This document shows positions 11,877 to 21,808 of a stretch of DNA of 64,000 bases, piece by piece (positions within the stretch are counted from its first letter, which is position 1; the number at the start of each line of letters is the position of its first letter). The position numbers and the translations under genes were made by a program. The notes under the pieces were generated by a model. It was not told where the DNA came from. It worked only from the letters and a program-made list of their open reading frames with translations, and ran no database searches. Source of the stretch: Galerina marginata (taxonomy: Eukaryota > Basidiomycota > Agaricomycetes > Agaricales > Galerinaceae); the NCBI GenBank assembly GCA_023014335.1, contig JAECYW010000005.1, positions 2,356,001 to 2,420,000 on the forward strand. Direction: 5' to 3'.

Positions 11877-13104
11877 TCACCCTGACCAAACGGCCTAGGG
11901 TAAAAGAAATGAAAGATGGGTCATCAAGAGAAATGACTTCGAACATAAAAACTTACAGGCCCAGGTTGAGTGTAGGTAGCAGGGATGGCTGAAAGAGGGA
12001 AAGAGAGACGTTCAGAACGTCGTGGACCTTCTTTTTGCTTAAGTCAGGGCACTTACGATAATAGATGTTGATCAGGATTCCGGGTTCCTACATAGAAAAT
12101 GTATTAGTATTATGCATGAGGAGCCCAAGGAATCGAGATTGAAACTCACGTTGCCCGTGTATGCTCCAGGAAAAGCAACAAGAGGACCAGGTTTGCCGCT
12201 GCCGCCACCGGTAACATTAATCTGCGCGCAACTGATGTAGAATTGGGCTATGGTGACCGACTACTATTGATCTTGGGGTCGTCAAATTTGATTATAATGC
12301 TTACCGCCGGCGAATGTGCTTGCCGAATGGAGGGCAATTTGCTCGACGCGAACGAGATACTGTCCAGTCGGAACATTCTTAGGAACGGTAAATGATACGG
12401 TTTGGATATCTGGGTCAAGTGTCAATACATGGTCGCCTAGATAAGATGGGATTCGAAGCGACATACTCGAGCCGGGAAACGTAATAGAGCTTCCGCCATT
12501 TGTTACTGCGGGGATTTGGAACACCTGTGTGTAGAGGATGAGGAAATACGAAGTATACAGATGTGCTTCAAGGTCGGACCTTAAACCAGACAGCACCACT
12601 GCCGTCCCATGTCGATACATTTCCGGGGGCCTTGGCCATGTAGACATTGACGACCTATGAAAATGTCATCAACTGCAGCACTCTGATCTCTACATCCGAG
12701 CGTACACCAGGATGGTAAATACTTTGGTCAGCACCAATTGCAAGTTTCGATCCGGCTGCGACTGTCGCAGTTGAGGCCGTTGCGCCAGTCTGAGAAGTGT
12801 AGCAGCGGATGTCAGGGCTAGTCACATCGGTAACCTGTAAAATTTGCGTGTAAGTAGATTATCGACATATTAATTTTGAGCGGATCACACACAGGTGATT
12901 GACTGTTGTAGTTGTTCGTCCTCCTGACATTCACCCAGTCTCCTGTGTTGACGCCATTCACAATAAGGTCGGGAAATGTATCTAAATAATGTTAGTATAT
13001 TATTATATATGGTATGCCCTCGTTTGACAAAGTAACGCACAGTGGGACGACACTAAAGTTGCCAGCGAAAGCACTGCGGCAAGAGCTAGATTCTTTGCAA
13101 ACAT
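11877..13104 (-). CDS. AA9 lytic polysaccharide monooxygenase, copy A
   Basis: Secreted copper enzyme that oxidatively cleaves cellulose or hemicellulose chains. Ten small exons (13041-13104, 12893-12981, 12706-12834, 12580-12654, 12467-12524, 12305-12409, 12150-12247, 12057-12087, 11957-11988, 11877-11894) sum to 699 nt (232 aa). A signal peptide ([20 protein letters not shown]) is followed by His21, which after cleavage becomes the N-terminal His of the copper histidine brace. The second brace His is in [15 protein letters not shown]. The axial Tyr lies in [14 protein letters not shown], and the end reads [21 protein letters not shown]. No cellulose-binding domain follows the catalytic domain. 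Neighbours are a close paralogue (13969-15195) and a tyrosinase, all on one strand and all secreted copper oxidases. Confidence 0.95.
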
Positions 13105-13156
13105 GATGAGGATGAAAGAATTTCTTCCTTGGACTGATACGAGCGCCTGGTCGGCT

Positions 13157-13163
13157 CTTTATA
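13157..13163 (-). promoter_or_regulatory. TATA box of LPMO copy A
   Basis: TATAAAG read on the minus strand, about 53 bp upstream of the LPMO start. The same sequence occurs at 15251-15257, about 56 bp upstream of the paralogue. Conservation between the two promoters supports function. Confidence 0.6.
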
Positions 13164-13269
13164 GAAACACGGCTGCTGCGATGCTTCATTTTGTAGAAAT
13201 TTATTGTTAGAGTAGCACACCAGATGTCTTCTTTGTCATTCATTTAAGTCTTGGCAGCCTCGTCCTTGA

Positions 13270-13274
13270 CCAAT
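13270..13274 (+). promoter_or_regulatory. CCAAT box in LPMO copy A promoter
   Basis: CCAAT inside the shared block TTGACCAATAGGAA, about 107 bp upstream of the TATA box. The same block is at the matching place (15355-15359) before copy B. This fits binding by a Hap-type CCAAT complex, which is inferred. Confidence 0.45.
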
Positions 13275-13968
13275 AGGAAAGTTTTCTGGGTTCCAGGCAT
13301 CCGACAAATTGACGAAAGTGAGCCTCGCAGGACTATTTTTCCCGATACTTTGACACCTTCCACGTGTTTCCAAATCATATTTGTTGATTGACATGTCTTG
13401 TGGATCCTCGAGACTAATTGGAGAGAAGTATCATCTCCTTGCAACAAATAGAAGAAAGCTCGTGCTCACCAACTCGGATATACCATCTGGCAGAAAAAGA
13501 CGCTATCCAGCACAGCAGGGTCATCGTCGGTTCAACTGCACGCTAAAATAGTTTAAACGCCTAAAGTTAAGCATGTTATCATGGTCATCGGAGAACATTG
13601 CGGATATTTAGGACTGCAAGGTCACCGATCACCGAAGATGATTCATTTTCCGTTTGGGCCCTCCAAGGTCCCTCCTGGACAAAATATGACACGCCCAAGT
13701 AATACGGCTCACTGCACCGCAAAAACGTTGAGGTCATGGATCTTGGATTTTGATCTTCGTTCTTGGTTCGTTCAAATTAGGGGTCTGACGTGCAGGTGAG
13801 TCTGCCTTCTTCACATTGTCCTTACAGTCCTTTACACTTTGACAAGTTGCATTGAGCTTGAACTTCTGATAACCGTGTTGGATTCTTTAAATTTGAACAA
13901 AAACAATCAACTCCAATATTGAAGCAGCTACTCGCTGCGAGGCTTTCAACAAGCGTCTGGTGAAACCC

Positions 13969-15195
13969 TCAGCCAGACCAAACAGCCTAGGAGAAGGGAA
14001 TAAAGTATGCATCATGAATATAAGTAATTTTGAGCATTATGACTTACAGGTCCAGGTTGAGTGTAGGTAGCAGGGATAGCTAAATGAAGGGAGGTGGTCA
14101 GGACGTCAGCGGGCTTATTCCACGTCTGAGCACTTACGATAATAGATGTCAATCAGGATTCCGGGTTCCTGCATGGAATCTTATTAATGCCGCTTTTGGA
14201 GGATCTGAGGAATAGTCATTAAAACTCACGTTGCCAGTGTACGCTCCGGGAAACGCAACGAGAGGGCCAGGCTTGCCACTACCACCACCGGTAACATTGA
14301 TCTGCGCGCAACCGATATAGAATTGGGCTGCCGAGTAGCGAGTAAATATCGATCTTGTCATCGTCAAAAACAATTATATCACTTACCGCCACCAAAAGTG
14401 CTTGCCACGTGCAGGGCAATTTGTTCGATACGTACGAGGTACTGACCAGTCGGAAGATTCTTAGGAATGGTGAATGATACAGTTTGGATATCTAGTCTAG
14501 GGTAAGTATAACTTCTTACTATATCAAACACGATAGGACGTGAAGTCACGTACTCGAGCCAGGGAACGTGATAGTGGTTCCGCCATCCGTTACCGCGGGA
14601 ATTTGGAATACCTGGAATTATAACATGAGTCAAGAGAGAACGGTATGGTTCAGTTCACAAAACGAACCTTAAACCAAACAGAACCACTACCATCCCATGT
14701 CGACACATTTCCTGGAGCCTTGGCCAAGTAGACGTTGACAACCTATTTAAACATCGTCAAAAGCCGAATTTTCTGATTTACAATATCTGAACGTACACCG
14801 GCATGATAAAGACTTTGATCAGCACCGATAGCCAGTTTAGACCCTGCTGCAATGGTTGCCGTCGAAGCCGTTGCGCCAGTCTGCGAGGTGTAGCATCGGA
14901 TATCCGCGCTGGTCACATCGGTGACCTGTAAACTTGGGGATTCAGTAGCTCGTCAAGCAATTAGCCACGAGATGGATACGGACAGGGGCTTGAGTGTTGA
15001 AATTGTTCGTCTTCCTAATATTCACCCAATCTCCTGTACTGGCCCCATTTACAATAAGGTCGGGGAATGTGTCTATCAATTGGGCATGGATTTAGCATGT
15101 GTCAACCTCTCCTCCGACAAAAAATACGCACAGTGGGCCGACACAAAAGTTGCGAGTGAGAGGACTGTAGAAAGCACTAGTTTCTTTGCGAACAT
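13969..15195 (-). CDS. AA9 lytic polysaccharide monooxygenase, copy B
   Basis: Paralogue of the gene at 11877-13104, with the same ten-exon structure: 15132-15195, 14984-15072, 14797-14925, 14668-14742, 14554-14611, 14387-14491, 14230-14327, about 14139-14168, 14048-14079, 13969-13986. About 232 aa. Signal peptide [20 protein letters not shown] is followed by the copper-brace His. The second His sits in [16 protein letters not shown], where copy A has HPG. The axial Tyr is in [14 protein letters not shown]. Exon lengths match copy A and introns are 54-62 nt, so the copies arose by tandem duplication with introns in place. It lies directly downstream of the tyrosinase on the same strand. Substrate specificity cannot be told from sequence alone. 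Confidence 0.95.
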
Positions 15196-15250
15196 GGTTG
15201 GGATGAAATAACTTTCTTCCTTGGATTGAAATACAGGCCTTTGGCCGACT

Positions 15251-15257
15251 CTTTATA
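15251..15257 (-). promoter_or_regulatory. TATA box of LPMO copy B
   Basis: TATAAAG on the minus strand, about 56 bp upstream of the start codon, with the same flanking GAGTCGG/GAGCCGA type sequence as copy A. A CCAAT box lies about 100 bp further upstream. Confidence 0.6.
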
Positions 15258-15354
15258 GCATACAACTGCTGCGACGCTGCGTCTTGGGGGATTTCTTTTC
15301 TTAGAACAGCATTCCATTTTCATTCCGTCTAAATTTGAGGAGCCGCACTCTTGA

Positions 15355-15359
15355 CCAAT
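15355..15359 (+). promoter_or_regulatory. CCAAT box in LPMO copy B promoter
   Basis: Counterpart of the CCAAT at 13270, in the conserved block TTGACCAATAGGAA at nearly the same distance from the TATA box. Confidence 0.45.
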
Positions 15360-15941
15360 AGGAAGGTGTTTAAAGTCTAAGGGCTCCGACAAATTGACGA
15401 AACTGAGTCCGCAGACCTATATTTTCCGTCATTTTGACATGAGCCATGTGTGTCCCAATAATAACTCTTGATTGACATGCCTTGTGGATTCCTGAGGAGA
15501 ACTGGAAAGCTATTATTTGTTTGCGATAAACGCTAGAAAGCCCAATCTCACCGAAATATCCCTGAAAACTAGAAATAGACTAATGCAGGTTCATCATCGG
15601 TTGAACTGGCTGCCAAAATACCTCAAGCCGCCTAAAGTTGAGTGCGTTATTATAGAGCTCGGATAAAATTGCGGATATTTCAGAACTGAAAGATTATAGA
15701 AGATGATGCAAGAATGCTTCAATTTCCGTGTGTGTTGAGCATAACAAAGGCAGCCATGCGGCTCGCAAGAACTATAAGACGTCATTCAACTTTGAAAGGT
15801 GCTGGAAGCTTGTCCGGGGCGGCCGGACCAAGTCTTTAAGCTTAAGAACCTGACCTTCAGACAGGCGGTCGAGATGAGGGCAAAATCAGAGATTGACCGA
15901 TGTGGCCAGCATATGAGCGGGTTTGAGCTGAGGAGACGCGG

Positions 15942-17233
15942 TCAAAAGTTGTAGACGCGGTCATACTCGTAGCATAAGGTGCCTCCTTTGATGTCCATCA
16001 CGTCCGCAATCGTAACATTCGGAGCATTCACACCAAGGGAGAGTGGAAATGACAAAGTGACGTTTCCGCCGAGAACGTTATCGTAATCCAAGAGATTTAT
16101 CGGTCCCGAGATATCGACAAGACGTCGTGAAAGATCTTTTTTCTGCCATGACCACCAAACGCGGTCGAGGTTTGCGTGATGCAAATAAAATATGGGATCT
16201 GTTCACAGTAGTAAGTATTCATAATGAATCTTCAAGAGCATGCAAGACAGTTTTCAAACTGTTATTACACACCTGATGGGCTATTATAAAGATCACCCAT
16301 TTCGCCAAGCGTCCCGCCAACCCCGTAGTGGCCTCCTCCGTGAAGGCCTGAGGCATCGAAGCTCGGACCACCTTCAACAACGCAATCAAACCATCCAAAG
16401 TCATTTTGCGAAAGCGTAAGCTTAGTTACGTTGGCACCAAGGTATCTTCCGGCAAAATATGGGCTGAAGTCGCGGCTTAAGCAGCGTGGATTCCCTGTGA
16501 GGTTACTGGCAGGGCCCATGTTCACGACCATGTTTTCAAACGGTCCGTTCGAGACGCAACCTCCGCCAGTACGCCCAGGTACAGAAAGTGGGTTATCAGC
16601 GGGAACTTCAACGAAAGGTCCATTACCCCCGAACCCGAAATCTGCATCCCAGACTGGAGATTTCGTAAATGTTCCTAAGGGAGGAACATCTAAATTCCAA
16701 TCCCAATATCTGAACCCACAAGTTGGTTAAGCTGCCAATATTCCAAAGAAAGCATGAACTCACGGTTGCGCACCAGTGTACCCACACTCATTCCTCAATG
16801 CCTTTTCGTAAACCGCTGTGAAGTACCGGTGCCAAGGTAGAAAATGTCCCTTCGCAGCATAAATTGACGAAGAGAAGGACAAACAACTCGGACTTACCAC
16901 ATAATGAATTGAGAAAGTCTGGATGATGTGCGTCGTAATAAAATCGTCAAACCGTGCCACCGCTCCTGGAGAGACGGGCTTGGGAGTAATTGCTGGCTTT
17001 CGTAATATGCACTTGACGGCATCCAAATAATCCTTCTGCGCTGTTCGCCCCAGTGTCCTCCTAAGCCGGAATAAGCCAAAATCAGCTCGTCGTTCATAGG
17101 CGAGTCGCAAATGCAAAACCAGAGCTTACCACTCTTTTCGAACGACCGGACGCAGGCAGGGATTCTCAAGTGGCTTTGAAAATCCAGGGTTGATGATGCT
17201 CGACAGTGCGAACACGAAACAGAGGAACCTCAT
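15942..17233 (-). CDS. Short secreted tyrosinase (type 3 copper oxidase)
   Basis: Phenol/catechol oxidase acting outside the cell. Exons 17130-17233, 16898-17060, 16764-16849, 16273-16709 and 15942-16198 give 348 aa in frame. The signal peptide starts MRFLCFVFALSSIINPGFS. The CuA site has three histidines across THIIQTFSIHYV and GHFLPWHRYF. CuB is HGGGHYGVGG plus FYLHHANLDRVWW. YWDWNLDVPPLG is a typical family segment. The protein ends after YDRVYNF without the C-terminal extension of long tyrosinases, which matches the short secreted class. Start choice: a TATATA box at 17276-17281 lies too close to the upstream ATGs (17251, 17260) for them to sit comfortably inside the transcript, so ATG 17233 is preferred; the others add 6 or 9 residues. 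It is next to two secreted LPMOs. Specificity (monophenol, diphenol or aminophenol) is open. Confidence 0.9.
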
Positions 17234-17275
17234 GAGGAGATGCAAAGCCATGGCGTTCATTGGCACCCGACCCTC

Positions 17276-17281
17276 TATATA
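17276..17281 (-). promoter_or_regulatory. TATA box of the tyrosinase gene
   Basis: TATATA followed by GAGGG on the minus strand, about 43 bp upstream of ATG 17233 but only 16-25 bp upstream of the alternative ATGs. The spacing supports the inner start. Confidence 0.45.
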
Positions 17282-18741
17282 CATAACTCTTGGGGGGAAA
17301 ATTAGATATCTCCCTTCCTGGCCTGTCAACGCATGGACAGCGTTTGGTGGCGGTCGTGCATTGACGTACAAGCCAAGTACCATGGTCAAAGAGTGGACGA
17401 AAAAAATCATGACGGGGTATCATCGGGGTGAGCCTGTGCGTTCCATCAGACCACTTCACCAATAATAAAGTAAAAGAGACGCAAACGAGGCCTCTTTCGA
17501 AGACTCGCCTAGTAGAAATACTTTAAAACAAGCAGCTAGCTGTGAAGGGATATCGGTGTACACGTTCTGCGACTGCCTTGGTAAGTCCACGCCATAGCCA
17601 GATATTCAGGCGTTCAGATGGAGAGATAAAGGATGAACATTTAAGCAGCCTTAGAGTCTAGACAGAGGGAGTGGAGCGACTCCGATTTTCGGGTGGCATC
17701 CAGTTGGTGGCGGGTCAGCTGTTTCCCTTCCCGCCGTAAGTGCTCAAGTCAAGTCGGGTATACCAACTTTGTTGGAAGACAAGAGCCACTTCCAATGAGA
17801 TTATAATTAACCCCATTAGAGTCAGCTGGGCTACTAATGACTCTGTGTTTCGCCGACGGGCGACGACGGTCGGACGAACTTGAGAGGAATGCATAAGCTC
17901 ATGAAAAGGGACGGAGTTTGCAGCTGGAACGGTATTCGGGAATTACCGGAGGTTTGCCTTTGATCATGCCACCGTGACCACTTTGTATCTGCTTTGGCGC
18001 GTCTTTTGTTCTTGTGTCTTTATTCCTCCAATCTCAGCCACGGAGCCATTCAATGGAGTGCTGTTCTTGTTCTGGGCCGAAATACAACTAATCTTTCAAG
18101 TTGTAGCATCTGAACATCGTCAGACTTGCCAGTATTCAGTATTGTGGCCGACCACTTCTTGTCAGTTGTAGGCCCGACTCGGAGCCTCTTTCTGCAACCA
18201 TAGATTCAAATAAAGGACTGTTACACCTAGCGCTCGTCTTGGACCGATCGAGCCATTGTCGGTTACAATACATTTCTTCGACGTTTGGAACAATGCTGCA
18301 TGAATAATCCATTATACGAGGACGACCAAAGGCGCGTTATTCTCCTGACCCATTCAAGAACTTTGCGGCCTTTCCTTGCCTACTTGATTTATCGGATATT
18401 TTGCTTGTCAACTGGACCAACGCTGTTGTTGAAAACCATAGTGCTTCAACTCTTTGTACAAACCATTCTTGGACGTCCTTTCGTTGCCAGAGTCACCGTT
18501 TGAGATGGTAAGTGTTCAAGGGAACCCGGATTAGGACAGTGCGGAAGGACTCCGCTCGAGACATGCCCTCGGGCACAAAGGCGATCGTTTTACAAATCCC
18601 ATATTTGCTTTGGGGCATATTTGCATTGTTCGAAAGGTATAAAAACCATATCCGAAAGAAAATCGGCGTGGCCATCCAGAGCAAGCCTACGTCGAACTCA
18701 TTGCCTATCAACGCCACAAGATTGTAATCTTTCCTTCGCCA
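17282..18741. other. Divergent intergenic region
   Basis: About 1.5 kb between the tyrosinase start (-) and the next plus-strand gene. Short ORFs at 17974-18171 (+) and 18493-18798 (-) lack splice support or recognisable content. The region probably contains promoters of both flanking genes. Confidence 0.4.
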
Positions 18742-19658
18742 ATGGATATCATTCGGACCCAGAACTCTTATGCGGAGATCACCACTTACCATGTCCAATT
18801 AATCCGGTCGATCTCCATTTCCTCCTCTGGTCGAATTGTGCGTGTCTCTGGGGTTCTCTCCACCACCAAAGAAACTACCGCTACTTGGTCGACGGTGACA
18901 GGACGTGTCCGTGCATCAATATCCGCCCCATCTGCAAGGCAACTCGGTCGGCCTGTTTTAAGAGAGGTTAATGCCGCCTATCTTTATTCTCTGGATCCAT
19001 CATTCCTCGCAGAAAGCGTGCCACCCACACCGGAATACATACGTGACATGTTGGCTGGAATGCCTATGTGAGCCGACCCTTCTTTATTTCCTCGACTAAA
19101 AGTCGTTTTCTTACACGTCTTTGCTACAGGATGGCTCCTTATGATCCTGTCGCGATATACAGCCCTAACTCTATGCTCCCTCTGAAGCTTAGGGTAACCT
19201 TACCTCGCAATGATGGCACTGTCTGCCCCACCCACCTTCTGGCTCTACCAACTTTGCAACGAGGGGTATTTTACCTCGTTCCCATCCACGAGCTCGTGTT
19301 CGCAAGTAACTGCAGCGCCTTTCCGCGTCTCGCTTCCTCTGCGGCAGCCAACCCTTCTCCTGACAATCCCATCTTCGACTCCGTGGTTCTCCCAATCATG
19401 CTATGCAAACCTCCATCCGCGAAATACTTTGATCTGTTCCGCGTGTATCTGTATAAAAAGGATTTGGAGCTTCTTCGGTCTACTTTTCTCCCTCCTGGCT
19501 GGGACGCGGCCATGGAATCGATACTCTCTCAGAGAGAAATGGTGTATGGCTTCTGGCTCAATGCGCACGCCTTCCAACTTTATGACGTGCCTGTCTTTGA
19601 CCTTATTGATGAATGTTGGTGGCTCATCCTTCAGGCTCATCCGAGAACTTTGCGATAG
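18742..19658 (+). CDS. Possible Clp1-like protein
   Basis: Two exons (18742-19067, 19130-19658) joined by a 62-nt intron give 284 aa in frame. The C-terminal part has the pattern LELL..., then YGFWLNAHAFQLYDVPVFDLIDECW, which resembles the end of basidiomycete Clp1 (clampless1) family proteins, where YG-W-NA-Y and D-W recur. That match is from memory of the family and is only suggestive. The N-terminal third is Ser/Thr-rich (SISISSSG, STTKETTATWSTVTG). No signal peptide or membrane segment. Clp1 proteins act in clamp-cell formation and dikaryon development; many agaricomycetes have several divergent copies, so a specific role should not be assumed. If the match is wrong, this is an unknown intracellular protein. 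Confidence 0.6.
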
Positions 19659-20045
19659 GTTTTGTCCAATGAATCAGTCGTAATACTTGTAATGTTTATA
19701 CCAACTACTTGGCTGGTCAATAAATAATATGTACTCCGTATTCCTTGTTGTGAATGAAGGACAAAAGACATCCTCTGAATCGGGGCGCCAGCATACCTCC
19801 AGTTCAAAATTCCCTTGCTCAGCTTAATGCAAAAAGACCATACAATGGTATTGCAGATCAAGAATTATGCTAGTAGATACAGTCCAGAATCACAAGAATA
19901 AGCGAGAAGGAACTGAGCTGAAAGGGGAGCACATGTTGGGAAGGGGTATTGTAACAAAGGGCTGGTGTTTTAAAAATTGCTGAGACAAGACAACATAGGA
20001 CGAGGGATGTACAGTATACCACTAATAAACAAAGGAAGACAAGAA
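19659..20045. other. Convergent intergenic region
   Basis: About 390 bp between the stops of the plus-strand Clp1-like gene and the minus-strand YRA1 gene. It holds 3' UTRs; no other feature is seen. Confidence 0.4.
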
Positions 20046-21562
20046 TTAAGCGGCAGCAGCAGGAGCGTTGGCGGAAGTGTAATCCTAAATGAACAGCGTA
20101 AGTCGTCTCATATAGGAAAATAGAAAAATAGGCACTGACCTCCATCTCGGCATCGAGATCAGCAGCCGACTTGGGGGGCCTCTCACTCTTGCGGGCTCCA
20201 CCTCTACCTCTGACACGTCGTCCACGAGTGGCACCAGGTCTACAGCGGATATAAGCTACATTTTGCATCGTGCATGTTGAGCTTTGACGAACCTGGCAAC
20301 TTGAGTTTTAGTACCATTGGCTGCTGCGGGTGCAGGCGCAACACGGGAGGCCAGCGGGAGAGGTCGGGAGGGGTCGACGACGATTTCAATCTTCATGGGC
20401 CGTTCTATAGAATAGCGGGTCGAGGGAGAGCGGAACATGTTAGTCGGCTGTTCATTGAGTAGGCAAGACCATGCAAAAGGGAAGAGCTGAAAGCGGATGT
20501 GCGAAACATCCGAAAACCAACCCCCCGTTACCGAAACCGTGGCTGTGTCTCTGCTGCCTTGAAGTTTTGCAAATGTTGGTCAAGCTTCGTACTTCATTAT
20601 ACAGCCCATGCTGCATCGAGAAGGACCAGGGCCTGGAATGAGTAAGCGGAGAAGTTGGTCGTCTCCCCGAAAGCCACTCCAATATTGCCTACGGTCGATA
20701 TTCTCCATACAACACCGCCCACCCCGTCCATAAAGAAGATACAAAGTTCTCGTCGTGCAATGCGTGGTGCAATACGCTCGACGTGCCTCAAGCTTGCTCG
20801 ATCTATCAGGTTGATCAGACCTGAGATCTAGAGCGTCTGCTAGCCGAAGCTGAACAGGATTGAACGGCACAAGATGACACTAATCAAAAAGAGTAGCGTT
20901 GCATCTGAGAAAGTATTACTGTCCCACAAGTAGCAAGCAAGTTGGACAGAGACAGCAAGCCAACGGTTGGGCTATAAGAGGAAGGTTACGAAGCAGGAAT
21001 GCTCCATCCACGTAGAAGAGGACGATACGCAAGGTGAGAGGAGAGGCGATACTAACTGCCATCGATAAGACGATTGTTGTATTGTTGGAAGGCCTTGGCA
21101 CCGTCTCCTTTCTTCTGGAAGGTGACAGTGGCGATACCCTTTGAGCGTCCACTGGCGTCATAATGGAGGGTGATGTCTCGCAAAGCCCCAACAGTTTGGT
21201 TAAACAAGTCCTAAAGAAGTGTCGAATTTAGATGACATCCACGTGGACGAGTCATTCAATAGAACTGACCTTGATTTGAGCCTCGTTCACGTCACCCGGA
21301 AGGTTTGAGACAATGATTTTCTCGGATCCTTGGGAGATTGCCTTCGACGAGTCAGTGGCAGGGGTGGTGGCGGTTGCGCGGGCGCGTTGAGCCGGAGTAG
21401 TAACTGGCTTTCCGAGAACTTGAGCACGAGCAGAACCTCGGCGGCTGGAACCACGGCGAAGGGTCTTGGGCTTGGAAGAAATAATCTGTGTAAAATTTTC
21501 GGTGAGTCGCAAGTCCAACGTGGCAAGCAGGAGTCACTAACGTCGTCGAGGGACTTATCCAT
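20046..21562 (-). CDS. YRA1: mRNA export adaptor Yra1/ALYREF (THO complex subunit 4)
   Basis: Nuclear RNA-binding adaptor that couples the TREX complex to the Mex67/NXF1 export receptor. Six exons (21542-21562, 21270-21485, 21057-21210, 20293-20404, 20140-20239, 20046-20084) give 213 aa. The N-terminus is the conserved UAP56-binding type motif (MDKSLDDIISS). A basic Arg-rich linker follows (KTLRRGSSRRGSARAQ). One RRM has RNP2 IIVSNLP and RNP1 SKGIATVTF. After it come an RG-rich stretch (RGRRVRGRGGARKSERPPKSAADLDAEM) and a short tail. Intron 3 (20405-21056) is 652 nt, ten times the local norm, inside the RRM-coding part. Baker's yeast YRA1 also has an oversized intron used for autoregulation. 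The gene is divergent from the RNA polymerase III gene, with starts 246 bp apart. Confidence 0.93.
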
Positions 21563-21808
21563 TATTAATATCGAGTTATACAGGTGATTTGACGAAAAGG
21601 AGAAGAAAGAAACAAGAGGCTGCGAACTGGTGGTGGTGGTGGGGGAAAGAAAGAGGGCGAGGCGTGGTTGGCTGTGCAACACAAATGAATGCCTTATGAG
21701 GGTGTCGGAACTTGAAATGTCACATTCCGCTTCGGGATTTTTGTTGATTGACTCGAACTGCGACCAAAAAGCCCGCTCATCTATCCCTATCCTCCTCTTG
21801 TCGTTGGA
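21563..21808. promoter_or_regulatory. Shared divergent promoter, YRA1 / RPC31
   Basis: 246 bp separate the two start codons on opposite strands. All core promoter elements for both housekeeping genes must lie here or in the transcribed parts. A purine-rich stretch (GGTGGTGGTGGGGGAAAGAAAG) is visible near 21628-21655. No clear TATA box. Confidence 0.5.

Larger units (their letters stand above)
13105..13968. other. Duplicated LPMO upstream region
   Basis: Upstream DNA of copy A and 3' flank of copy B. Blocks are shared with the region upstream of copy B: CTTTATA, TTGACCAATAGGAA, CCGACAAATTGACGAAA and TTGATTGACATG. The tandem duplication therefore included several hundred bases of promoter. No separate gene is supported. 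Confidence 0.5.
15196..15941. other. LPMO copy B promoter and tyrosinase 3' flank
   Basis: About 750 bp. The part nearest the LPMO carries promoter blocks shared with copy A. The rest holds the tyrosinase 3' region. A minus-strand ORF of 63 codons at 15594-15785 has no recognisable features. Confidence 0.4.

Noticed and set aside
18493..18798. 101-codon minus-strand ORF
   Set aside because: It overlaps the start of the plus-strand Clp1-like gene, has no recognisable motif and no splice support.
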